The position numbers and the translations under genes are program-made. This document shows, piece by piece, positions 27,190 through 34,295 of a stretch of DNA of 64,000 nt (its first letter is position 1; each line of letters opens with the position of its first letter). Below the pieces are notes generated by a model. The model did no database searches, was not told the DNA's origin, and saw only the letters and a program-made list of their open reading frames with translations. This stretch comes from Planktothricoides raciborskii GIHE-MW2 (lineage in GTDB: Bacteria > Cyanobacteriota > Cyanobacteriia > Cyanobacteriales > Laspinemataceae), in assembly GCF_040564635.1 (NCBI RefSeq), contig NZ_CP159837.1, positions 5,753,001 to 5,817,000 of the forward strand, written 5' to 3'.

Positions 27190-28524
27190 TTATGCTTTGC
27201 CCGTACAATCCAAAATCAATTGGGCAAATTTTTGGGCTGCCCCGGTTTCCCCCCGCAAACTCCGCAAGCGCGATCGCATTTCTGCTAACTTCTCTGGATT
27301 AGCCAATAAATCTAAGGCAATATTTGCTACAAATTCTGGGGTTAATTGCCCCACTAATTCGGGAATAACTTCCTCTTTTGCCCAGATATTTGGCCACGCA
27401 TATAACTGTTTTTTTCTCAATACCCACCAGTTAATTAACTTGGCAAAATAAGACCCAAATCCCGGTAAATTGGCTAATAATCCGGGAATACCATCCCAAG
27501 CTCGCATCGCATCTAATTGTTGGGTGGGCAATAAAACAATTGCTGGCACCGCTAAAGCCCCCAATTCAGCGGTATTTGCTCCCACAGTAGTTAAGCATAA
27601 AGCACATTGGGAAAGCAGATTATAGGCAGGAGTTTCTGTATATAAATCTACCCGCAAACCCGTAGAAGTTTCTAAATAATAATTTTCTATTTTTGCTTGA
27701 ATTTCTATATTTAAATATGCTATATTTAAATTATCTGTTTTTAATTGAGCAGCAGCCAAACCTCTGGGGAAAATCACGGGATTTTGTTCTGGGTCAGCAT
27801 ATTTTGCCAGAGTGATTAAATCTAAAGTTGGGGCTACGGGAATAATAAACCGAGTTTGCGGTCTTGACCCATGAATTTTTTCCGCGATCGCTAAAGTCAA
27901 AGGCACTCCCTGGGAAAGTTTTGCCGCTTTCGATCCGGGCATTAAAGCAATTATTTCATCGTGGCGATCGGCATTGATTAATAATTCTTGGTTAGTGCGA
28001 TCGATCTGTCTGGGCAAATCAGCAATTAAATCGCCCACAACCGTAAATTTAGCCGCATATTTAGGGTTAACTCGTTCAAGAATTGACTGATTCATTACCC
28101 CAAAGCGATCGATCCAACCTTGCCACCGGGCTTCCCATTCCGCATAAACAACCGTGGAATAACCCAGCCGTTTACCAATGACCACGGTAAAAAATTGGTC
28201 GCCCCCCAAGAACACCACGACCCCTTGGGGATACCAGTCCCAATTTTCCGCCGTTTTGCCCCACAACAGAAATGGCCAAAAATCCGCCGCCCCTTGGACG
28301 CGATCGACTTCTGGGTATTTGCGGGCGATCGCCGCTTCTTGTCCCGTCGCATGAGTACAAGGGGACAACACCACGGAAATTCGCACCGTCGAACCATTGC
28401 CCCCAAGCTGTTGCCGCAGTTGTTGCCGTAGTTCTTTAACCACAGGTCTAACCCAAGTGACTAACTCCCCAGGGCCATTAGACAGAATTAAAATATCAAA
28501 GGGTTGCACAAGCCAAAACCTCAA
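27190..28524 (-). CDS. Lipid-A-disaccharide synthase-related protein
   Basis: A 444-residue GT-B-like protein of the cyanobacterial family related to LpxB. Visible marks: DILILSNGPGELVTWVRPVV at the N-terminus, LGGDQFFTVVIGKRLGYSTVVYAE, DRFGVMN, IALMPGSKAAKL and CLTTVGANTAELGALAVPAIVLLPTQQ. True LpxB joins UDP-diacylglucosamine to lipid X; whether this relative does so is unknown, as many cyanobacteria make simplified lipid A. The frame opens with TTG at 28524; a GTG at 28509 is an alternative start, placed immediately before the conserved part. It stands alone, with no other lipid A gene nearby. Confidence 0.85.
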   Translation of the reverse strand: MRFWLVQPFDILILSNGPGELVTWVRPVVKELRQQLRQQLGGNGSTVRISVVLSPCTHATGQEAAIARKYPEVDRVQGAADFWPFLLWGKTAENWDWYPQGVVVFLGGDQFFTVVIGKRLGYSTVVYAEWEARWQGWIDRFGVMNQSILERVNPKYAAKFTVVGDLIADLPRQIDRTNQELLINADRHDEIIALMPGSKAAKLSQGVPLTLAIAEKIHGSRPQTRFIIPVAPTLDLITLAKYADPEQNPVIFPRGLAAAQLKTDNLNIAYLNIEIQAKIENYYLETSTGLRVDLYTETPAYNLLSQCALCLTTVGANTAELGALAVPAIVLLPTQQLDAMRAWDGIPGLLANLPGFGSYFAKLINWWVLRKKQLYAWPNIWAKEEVIPELVGQLTPEFVANIALDLLANPEKLAEMRSRLRSLRGETGAAQKFAQLILDCTGKA

Positions 28525-28682
28525 AAACCGAGCTTATTTGTAATATATAAAATATTAAGCTATCTGTAGGGTGTGAAAGCGCGAAGCGTAACGCACCAAT
28601 AACTCATATATAGAGTCGTTGCGTAAGTCCTATAATATATAAAATATTAAGTAAAATATTAAAGGTTTAAGGAGAACAGAAA

Positions 28683-29165
28683 ATGACAAACCTGATCGAT
28701 GCCGTAAAAAACGCCAACTTATCCCAAGTAAAAGACTGGTTAAACAGCGGAGTTGATGTCAATGAAACCGATGAAGAAGGCACCACAGCCATCATTGTAG
28801 CTGCTGAAACAGAAAACCCCGAAATTGTCGCCGCACTCATTGCTGCTGGAGCACAAGTTAATGCTCAAGATAAAGATGGTTGGACAGCCTTAATGGGTGC
28901 AGCAGCAGCGGGTTCTACGGACATCGTGAAACTATTACTAGATGCCGGGGCTGATATTAATGCTAAAGCAGGCTTTGGCTTAACTGCTTTAATGAGTGCC
29001 GCAGGTCGCGGTAAAAAAGAAGTAGTACAAATGCTAATTGACTATGGTGCCGATATTCGCCTCAGAGATAACAATACTTGGACGGCGTTAATTTGGGCGT
29101 CTCAAGATGGTCATAAAGAAGTGATGGAATTGTTGAAAAAAGCCAGAGATGGAAAATTAATTTAA
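28683..29165 (+). CDS. Ankyrin repeat protein
   Basis: A 160-residue protein made almost wholly of about four ankyrin repeats (EGTTAIIVAAETENPEIVAALIAAGAQVN, DGWTALMGAAAAGS..., FGLTALMSAAGRGKKE..., NTWTALIWASQDGHKE...). A strong ribosome site (AAGGAG, 9 bases before the ATG) supports the start. No signal peptide. Such small ankyrin proteins usually act as protein-binding modules; no partner is evident from the neighbours. Confidence 0.92.
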   Translation: MTNLIDAVKNANLSQVKDWLNSGVDVNETDEEGTTAIIVAAETENPEIVAALIAAGAQVNAQDKDGWTALMGAAAAGSTDIVKLLLDAGADINAKAGFGLTALMSAAGRGKKEVVQMLIDYGADIRLRDNNTWTALIWASQDGHKEVMELLKKARDGKLI

Positions 29166-29189
29166 AAGCGGGGGAGCGGGGGAAGCCGC

Positions 29190-29376
29190 CGTCGTGTAGG
29201 GTGTAGGGTGTGGGGTGTAGGGTGTAGGGGGAAGAGAGAAAAGAGATGCATAGAATAGAGAAAAGAGAATAGAGAATTTTCCTCTTTCCTATGCATCCTC
29301 TTTCCTATGCATCCTATGCATCCTATGCATCCTCTTCCCCTACACCCTACACCCTACACCCTACACCCTACACCCC
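29190..29376. repeat. Large imperfect inverted repeat built from heptamer arrays
   Basis: Left side: TGTAGGG units (29197-29231), then GGAAGAG and AGAGATGCATAG. Right side, in mirror order: CTATGCATCC units (at least four), CCTCTTCC, then the CCCTACA array (29338-29374). The two sides are complementary over most of their length and would form a long stem between the ankyrin gene and xisH. A GGATTCTTTGG-type repeat follows at 29383-29405. Confidence 0.85.
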
Positions 29377-29420
29377 AACCAACAACCAAAGAATCCCTAC
29401 CCAACAACCAACAACAATTT

Positions 29421-29867
29421 ATGCCAACCAAAGATATATTTCACAATGCCGTCAAAAATGCCTTAATTAAAGATGGCTGGACAATTACCGACGATCCGCT
29501 ATATTTAGACTATGGCGGCATTGATATGTATGTTGATTTAGGCGCAGAAAAAATTATCGCGGCTGAAAAATTATCCGAAAAAGGCACCGAAAAAATCGCC
29601 GTTGAGATTAAAAGCTTTGTTCACCCTTCAATGACTTATGAATTTCATACCGCATTAGGACACTATCTAAATTACCGTTTAGCCTTAGACGATATTCAGC
29701 CGGAACGAAAATTATATTTAGCCATAAGCGAGGAAACTTATGAAACATTTTTTATACTGCCATTTACGCAAAATTTTGTGAATAAAAATCAGATATATTT
29801 ATTAATATATGATAGCAACCAAGAGGTGATTAAGCAATGGAAAAATTGCCAAAATACCGAGAATTAG
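29421..29867 (+). CDS. xisH: XisH-like protein (endonuclease-fold family)
   Basis: A 148-residue XisH homologue. In heterocyst-forming Anabaena, XisH and XisI are needed for excision of the fdxN element, but the pair is widespread in strains without that element and its general role is unknown. I place the start at the ATG at 29421 (MPTKDIFHNAVKNAL); the frame upstream encodes only translated repeats. Conserved patches include DGWTITDDPLYL, AVEIKSFVHPSMTYEFHTALGHYLNY and RKLYLAISE; the EIK and YEFHTALGQ-like residues recall a restriction-endonuclease-type core. It overlaps xisI by 31 bp. Because xisI is broken, this copy may no longer work as a pair. Confidence 0.9.
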   Translation: MPTKDIFHNAVKNALIKDGWTITDDPLYLDYGGIDMYVDLGAEKIIAAEKLSEKGTEKIAVEIKSFVHPSMTYEFHTALGHYLNYRLALDDIQPERKLYLAISEETYETFFILPFTQNFVNKNQIYLLIYDSNQEVIKQWKNCQNTEN

Positions 29868-30194
29868 TGGAACGCTTAATTAAAGAATATGGTCAATATA
29901 AACCCAGATACGGGGAGATTGAAGTTCAGACTATCTGTGATCGCGAAGCGTCCCGGAGGGAATCGCGAACAAGATCATTACCAACTGCTAAATATGGGAT
30001 GGCATGGCAACCGCAGAGTCCGGGGATGCGTGCTGCAAATAGATATTAAAAATGAGAAAATTTGGATTCAACATGATGGCACAGAAATTGGGGTAGCCAA
30101 TGAGTTAGTAGAATGGGGCGTTCCCAAGGAAGATATTATCTTGGCTTATCATGCCCCTTACAAGCGACCATATACCGGATTTGGGGTCGAATAA
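29837..30194 (+). pseudogene. xisI: xisI broken by a 22-bp insertion
   Basis: The first part reads MEKLPKYRELVERLIKEYG ... IEVQTICDRE in one frame and the rest reads EQDHYQLLNMGWHGNRRV ... IWIQHDGTEIGVANELVEWG in another. Both are typical XisI. The break is a 22-bp unit at about 29948-29969: the 8-mer ATCGCGAA occurs at 29940-29947 and again at 29962-29969, with GCGTCCCGGAGGGA between. Removing one 22-bp period restores ICDREQDHYQLL and a full protein of about 111 residues. As it stands, translation stops near 30049, so full-length XisI cannot be made without a frameshift. Confidence 0.9.
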
Positions 30195-30493
30195 AGATAG
30201 AATCAGAAACCGGGTTTCTTTAGCAAATCTCTGATTGAATGCAAAAATTATCCCTTGAGTCCCGGTTGCTTGGTTCATGCCTTGTTCCTACAAGTATAAT
30301 GTAGGGACAAGGCATTGCCCTGTCCTACTAAGTAGAAGGGCAGAAATAAATGCACTAGATACCATATCAGAAGAAAAACTGTCATTCCCGCGAAGGCGGG
30401 AATCCACAGCCTATCGGCGGAGAACGAAAAGTGCAATTAATTATCTTCACCTACTATCTGAGGTACTATAATTTTATTGAAGGACTTAATATC
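30195..30493. repeat. Spacer with dispersed palindromes
   Basis: Contains AGAAACCGGGTTTCTTT near 30206, a TAGGGACAAGGCATTGCCC element near 30302, and at 30381-30406 a single GTCATTCCCGCGAAGGCGGG AATCCA palindrome related to the 61-bp array at 26824-27067. No gene is supported here. Confidence 0.8.
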
Positions 30494-30811
30494 ATGTCAC
30501 CTAATGTCCAAAATTACCTGGATATTCAAGCGTTACTGAAACAAAAACGAATAGAAATCATGGAGATAGCCGCCAAGCATGGTGCTAAAAATGTGAGGAT
30601 TTTTGGTTCAGTGGCACGGGGAGAAGCAACCGCAGAAAGTGATATAGATTTTTTGGTTGATTATGATTTAGAAAAAATTACCCCTTGGTTTCCTGTTGGC
30701 TTAAAATTAGAATGGGAAACTTTGTTAGGAAAGCAGGTAGATGTGGCAACGATCGCCATGTTAAAACCTCGGTTGCGCGATCGCATTTTACAAGAGGCCG
30801 TAAATTTATGA
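30494..30811 (+). CDS. mntA: MntA-type minimal nucleotidyltransferase (antitoxin)
   Basis: A 105-residue member of the minimal nucleotidyltransferase family. In known HEPN/MNT modules MntA-type enzymes AMPylate and silence the HepT ribonuclease. The motif GSVARGEATAESDIDFLVDY contains the GS...RG and DxD metal-binding pattern; a third acidic strand (QVDVATI) follows. I start at the ATG at 30494, with GAAGGA about ten bases upstream; the longer frame is repeat DNA. Its stop overlaps the next start as ATGA, the usual layout of the pair. The toxin gene that follows is decayed, so this looks like an orphan antitoxin. Confidence 0.87.
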   Translation: MSPNVQNYLDIQALLKQKRIEIMEIAAKHGAKNVRIFGSVARGEATAESDIDFLVDYDLEKITPWFPVGLKLEWETLLGKQVDVATIAMLKPRLRDRILQEAVNL

Positions 30812-31016
30812 GGCGAACCGATGAACGGTTACTATTGACGCGATCGCGGCAATTGACCGTTATGCTATGCGAGGGCAGGGAGTTTTTGAAGAAGATGAGT
30901 TAATTCAAGTCTGGATTGCCCATCATTTGCTTTCTTATTGGTGAAGCAGTTAATGCTTTACCTATGCTAGGAAGACTGGGAAGTGCGATCGCACATTTGG
31001 GGATATCGCTTGATTA
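30808..31016 (+). pseudogene. hepT: Decayed hepT (HEPN ribonuclease toxin)
   Basis: Starts MRRTDERLLL at the ATGA overlap with mntA. The likeness then jumps frame near 30836 to DAIAAIDRYAMRGQGVFEEDELIQVWIAHHL, and again near 30936 to IGEAVNALPMLGR. Together these give the N-terminal half of a HEPN toxin. The region that should hold the RxxxxHxY RNase motif is missing or unrecognisable (remnant GSAIAHLGIS). With two frameshifts and lost active site, no working toxin is expected. Confidence 0.8.
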
Positions 31017-31256
31017 ATTAACAACCGGATATGAACAACCGGGTTTAGGCATCCAAATCTCATATTTCAATGCCGAAATTGTCGCCGAAACCCGATTTAT
31101 TGGCTAGTTAACAAAAATTCATGATCAAGTCTGGAGATGAAGTTAACAAATTAACATGGTGCGATGGGACTGCGGATTGTGAAAATCATAATTAATTAAA
31201 TTATGGCCGCACCTAACACACCCTACCCACTTATTTTAATCAAGGAAAAATCAAAA

Positions 31257-32441
31257 ATGGTTAAACTATCTCGTCGTTATTTCTTGCAAGCAACCGGCGC
31301 CGCATTCACCGCATGGGCAATTAATCAAAAATTAGCAAAGTATCAACAAACTTTAGCCCAAACTACCTCTAGAAAATTGGCATTATTAGTGGGAATTAAT
31401 CAATATGTCGATCGCAGTAAGAACCTGGGAGGTTGTGTGAATGATGCGATTTTGCAACGGCAATTATTAATCCATCGCTTTGGATTTAATCCGCAAGATA
31501 TTGTGATGGTATTGAATGAAAATGCTACCAGACAAGGGATTTTAGATGCTTTTGAAGAACATTTAATTAAACAGGCAAAACCCGGAGATGTGGTGGTGTA
31601 TCACTATTCCGGTCATGGGTCTTTGGTGCGCGACCCTAATCCGATTTTTATCGATCGCCGATTCAATGTGGGTGTGAATGGCACCTTTGTGCCCACCGAT
31701 GCCAATTTGCCCGTGGACTATCCCGAACAAGGGGGCACCGTTGCTGATATTATGGGACATACTTTATTCTTGTTAATGTCGGCGATTCAAACAGAATATT
31801 TTACCGCTGTTTTAGATAGTTGCTTTTCCGGTGCTGCCACTCGAAAAATTACGGTGCGATCGCGGGATGGTGGCGAAAAAGTCGAAATATCTCCCCAAGA
31901 AAAAGCCTATCAAGAACAATGGTTAAGCCGCTTAGGATGGTCGCCAGATGAATTTGCTGATCGCTACAAACAAGGCATTGCCAATGGCGTGGTGTTAGCC
32001 GCCACCCAACGCGATCGATTAGCCATTGATGAGCAGCTTAATGGAATTGTTTCTGGTGCGTTTACCTATCGATTGACTCAGTATTTATGGCAAAATAATA
32101 GTACCCCCAAAGAGGCGATCGCTGTTGTAGGGTCTCAACTGCCCCGCGATTATAAGCAGCAACCTCTCTGGGAAGCAAAAGCCGATAGCGGTTTTGAAGC
32201 AAAGCCGTTATTTTTTATAGAAAATCCGGCAAATGTTGCCAATGCGATCGTATTGGAACAAAAAGGCAATATGGTTACAATATTGTTAACGGGAGTTTAT
32301 CCCAACTCAATGGAAACGGGCATAGAATTTGTCACCCTAGAAACTGGGCAAATTCTGCGCTTAATCAGTCGGGAGGGCTTAGTCGGTGTAGCCGAAATTT
32401 CGGGAGAAGTGCAAGCCGGAGATTTGTTAAAAATTCGTTAA
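31257..32441 (+). CDS. Caspase-family (metacaspase/orthocaspase) protein with Tat-type leader
   Basis: A 394-residue C14-family protein. I start at the ATG at 31257 (AAGGA upstream), which gives a twin-arginine-like leader: SRRYFLQATGAAFTAW. The p20-like domain begins RKLALLVGINQYV; the catalytic pair is visible as His in HYSGHGS (about residue 119) and Cys in LDSCFSG (about 188). Orthocaspases cleave after Arg or Lys. The last 70 residues form a beta-rich tail with no recognised binding repeats. It is followed, after a MITE/IS block, by a TPR-CHAT gene that carries a related fold. Confidence 0.9.
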   Translation: MVKLSRRYFLQATGAAFTAWAINQKLAKYQQTLAQTTSRKLALLVGINQYVDRSKNLGGCVNDAILQRQLLIHRFGFNPQDIVMVLNENATRQGILDAFEEHLIKQAKPGDVVVYHYSGHGSLVRDPNPIFIDRRFNVGVNGTFVPTDANLPVDYPEQGGTVADIMGHTLFLLMSAIQTEYFTAVLDSCFSGAATRKITVRSRDGGEKVEISPQEKAYQEQWLSRLGWSPDEFADRYKQGIANGVVLAATQRDRLAIDEQLNGIVSGAFTYRLTQYLWQNNSTPKEAIAVVGSQLPRDYKQQPLWEAKADSGFEAKPLFFIENPANVANAIVLEQKGNMVTILLTGVYPNSMETGIEFVTLETGQILRLISREGLVGVAEISGEVQAGDLLKIR

Positions 32442-32494
32442 ATTTATCGAAATTAATTCCGCCAGTTCACAATTCCGACAATTCACAATTCCGA
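32442..32494. repeat. Short CAATTCCGA tandem repeat beside the first MITE
   Basis: Three copies of ACAATTCCGACA-like sequence between the caspase stop and the MITE edge. The same words flank the second MITE at 32935-32944. Confidence 0.6.
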
Positions 32495-32774
32495 CAGGGA
32501 TTAAAATCCCTGTCTCATAGCGCAAGTCGGTTAAAACCGACTGAAATCCTGACCAGATATTGCAGGAGACAATCTGTTAAAATTGATTAAAATTATAGCC
32601 ATAATCAAAAAAATTAGATAATTCCAAGCGTTTAAAATAGGACTGGAATATAATTCTTTTCTTGTGGTCAGCCTTTTAGATTAGCCCATTTAAATAAACA
32701 AAAAGTCTTATTAAATATAACCTTCAGTCGGTTTTAACCGACTTTAGCTATGAGCCAGGGATTTTAATCCCTGG
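32495..32774. mobile_element. 280-bp MITE-like element, copy A (intact)
   Basis: Both ends carry long inverted repeats of about 50 bp. The left end has CAGGGATTAAAATCCCTG then AAGTCGGTTAAAACCGACT; the right end has AGTCGGTTTTAACCGACTT then CCAGGGATTTTAATCCCTGG. Each end is itself made of two nested palindromes. No coding capacity. A second copy lies at 32945-34083 and a shorter diverged relative near 7209-7322. A 9-bp GGACTGGCG tandem array (32775-32810) follows the right end in copy A and, in diverged form, in copy B (34084-34145). Confidence 0.85.
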
Positions 32775-32852
32775 CGGACTGGCGGACTGGCGGACTGGCG
32801 GACTGGCGGGTTATGACGCTTATGGCAATAGACAAGCCGTTAAATTCCGCCC

Positions 32853-32937
32853 GCCCACATATTTCGCCCACATATTTCGCCCACATATTTCGCCCACATA
32901 TTTCGCCCACATATTTCGCCCACATATTTCGCCCACA
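32853..32937. repeat. 13-bp tandem repeat GCCCACATATTTC
   Basis: Six complete copies and one partial copy with period exactly 13 bp (starts at 32853, 32866, 32879, 32892, 32905, 32918 and 32931), lying between the two MITE copies. Confidence 0.95.
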
Positions 32938-33092
32938 ATTCCGACAGGGATTAAAATCCCTGTCTCATAGCGCAAGTCGGTTAAAACCGACTGAAATCCT
33001 GACCAGATATTGCAGGAGACAATCTGTTAAAATTGATTAAAATTATAGCCATAATCAAAAAAATTAGATAATTCCAGTCCGCTAAAATAGGA

Positions 33093-33955
33093 CTAGGGCG
33101 TGTCATCAATTAAGCCAAATGACAGAAGCGATGAGATAAATTGCTCCTAAAAAATTACGAGCAGTCTTATCATAACGAGTTGCAATCGCTCTATATTGCT
33201 TCAGACGGGCAAAAAAGTTCTCAATTAAATGACGGGCTTTATAAAGCTCTTTGTCATATGGGTAAGAGACTGTGCGATTCCCTTTTGAGGGAATCACCGC
33301 CTCACATTTTTTGGCGGAAGATATCGCTTTCGAACTCGCTCATCTGCATCATATGCTTTGTCTGCTAAAACTGCCTCCGCTTCTATCTCTGGTAACAAGA
33401 CATCCGCTCCCTCTAAGTCATGGGCTTGCCCCGCAGTTAAATGAAATCCGGTCGGATTCCCCAGTGGATCACAAGTGGCATGAATCTTAGTGCTCAACCC
33501 CCCTTTGCTACGTCCAATGGCTTGGTCTTCTCCCCCTTTTTTTCCGCCCCGGCACTGTGTTGATGGGCTCGCACAATCGTACTATCAATCATGGCATATT
33601 CATCATCCGCATCTTCTGCCAGTAACTCGAAGATATTCTCCCACACCCCAGAACGACACCAACGACTAAATCGAGTGTGAATCACCCTAAAATCACCAAA
33701 TCTGTCGGGTAAATCACGCCAAGGAATACCGGCACGATAGCGATAGAGAACTGCTTCAACAAAGAGACGATTATCTTTGGCCGTAACTCCGACATGTCCT
33801 TTTCTGCCCGGAAGCAGAGGCTCAATTTTTTCCCATTGGTCGTCTCTGAGAGCGTAACGGCGCATAATTCACCTGATGATCTAAAAAGTTTTCTGCTTCT
33901 ACCTCTGCATTTCTCCTGCTTTTTGTCAAGTCTTCCAATTGATGACACGCCCTAG
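33093..33955. mobile_element. IS5-family insertion sequence
   Basis: Terminal inverted repeats AGGGCGTGTCATCAATT (33095-33111) and AATTGATGACACGCCCT (33937-33953) are a perfect 17-bp match. CTAG occurs at both edges (33093-33096 and 33952-33955), so the element is 855 bp if CTAG is the target duplication, or 857 bp if only TA is duplicated; because CTAG is a palindrome the two cannot be told apart here. The transposase on the minus strand fills the element. Confidence 0.92.
33106..33865 (-). pseudogene. IS5-family DDE transposase with two frameshifts
   Basis: Part 1 (33865 to about 33545) begins MRRYALRDDQWEKIEPLLPG and has YAMIDSTIVRAHQHSAGA with the first catalytic Asp. A slippery A AAA AAG (seven A then G, near 33537-33545) is in phase for a -1 shift, which continues as GGEDQAIGRSKGGLSTKIHA; this is the usual programmed shift of such elements. 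Part 2 carries ADKAYDAD with the second Asp. A second break near 33312, in a run of six A, separates PPK from KCEAVIPSKGNR; part 3 holds YKARHLIENFFARLKQYRAIATRYDKT with the catalytic Glu. One programmed shift is normal; the second looks like a lost A, so activity is doubtful. Confidence 0.85.
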
Positions 33956-34083
33956 AATATAATTCTTTTCTTGTGGTCATACTTTTAGATTAGCCCATTT
34001 AAATAAACTAAAAGTCTTGTGAAATATAACCTTCAGTCGGTTTTAACCGACTTTAGCTATGAGCCAGGGATTTTAATCCCTGG

Positions 34084-34295
34084 CGGACTGGCGGACTGGC
34101 GGGCTGACGGACTGGCGGGCTGGCGGACTGACGGACTCGCGGGTCTGCGGGTTATGGCGGGCTCTGGCCGGTTGGATTGGTAATCTAACTCTTTGTGCTC
34201 TCTGTGTCTTTGTGGTAAAATATCAGATAAAAGCTTTCGGAATTCAAGCTTTATCCTTGTTAAAACTTCGTTAAATTTAGGAGAAGCATAAGTCA
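34084..34295. repeat. GGACTGGCGGGCTGACGG array and CTTTGTGTCT-type repeat
   Basis: A diverged 9-bp array (34084-34150) follows the MITE. Then CTCTTTGTGCTCTCTGTGTC TTTGTGGT at about 34190-34217 belongs to a repeat family also seen at 37455, 60311-60372, 60592-60655 and 61110. The TPR-CHAT promoter must lie in or beyond this stretch, but I see no clear boxes. Confidence 0.65.

Larger units (their letters stand above)
32945..34083. mobile_element. MITE-like element, copy B, split by an IS5-family insertion
   Basis: The same 280-bp element as copy A, interrupted by 859 bp (IS plus one target duplicate). Subtracting 859 from 1139 gives exactly 280, the length of copy A. At the junction, copy A reads GACTGGAATATAATTC and copy B, once emptied, reads GACTAGAATATAATTC. 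Copy A therefore serves as an empty-site control. Confidence 0.88.

Noticed and set aside
29307-29420. N-terminal extension of XisH (MHPMHPMHP...)
   Set aside because: Translated heptamer and ATGCATCC repeats; XisH likeness starts at the ATG at 29421.
32813-33040. Plus-strand frame with ISPTYFAH repeats
   Set aside because: Produced by the 13-bp tandem array and MITE sequence.
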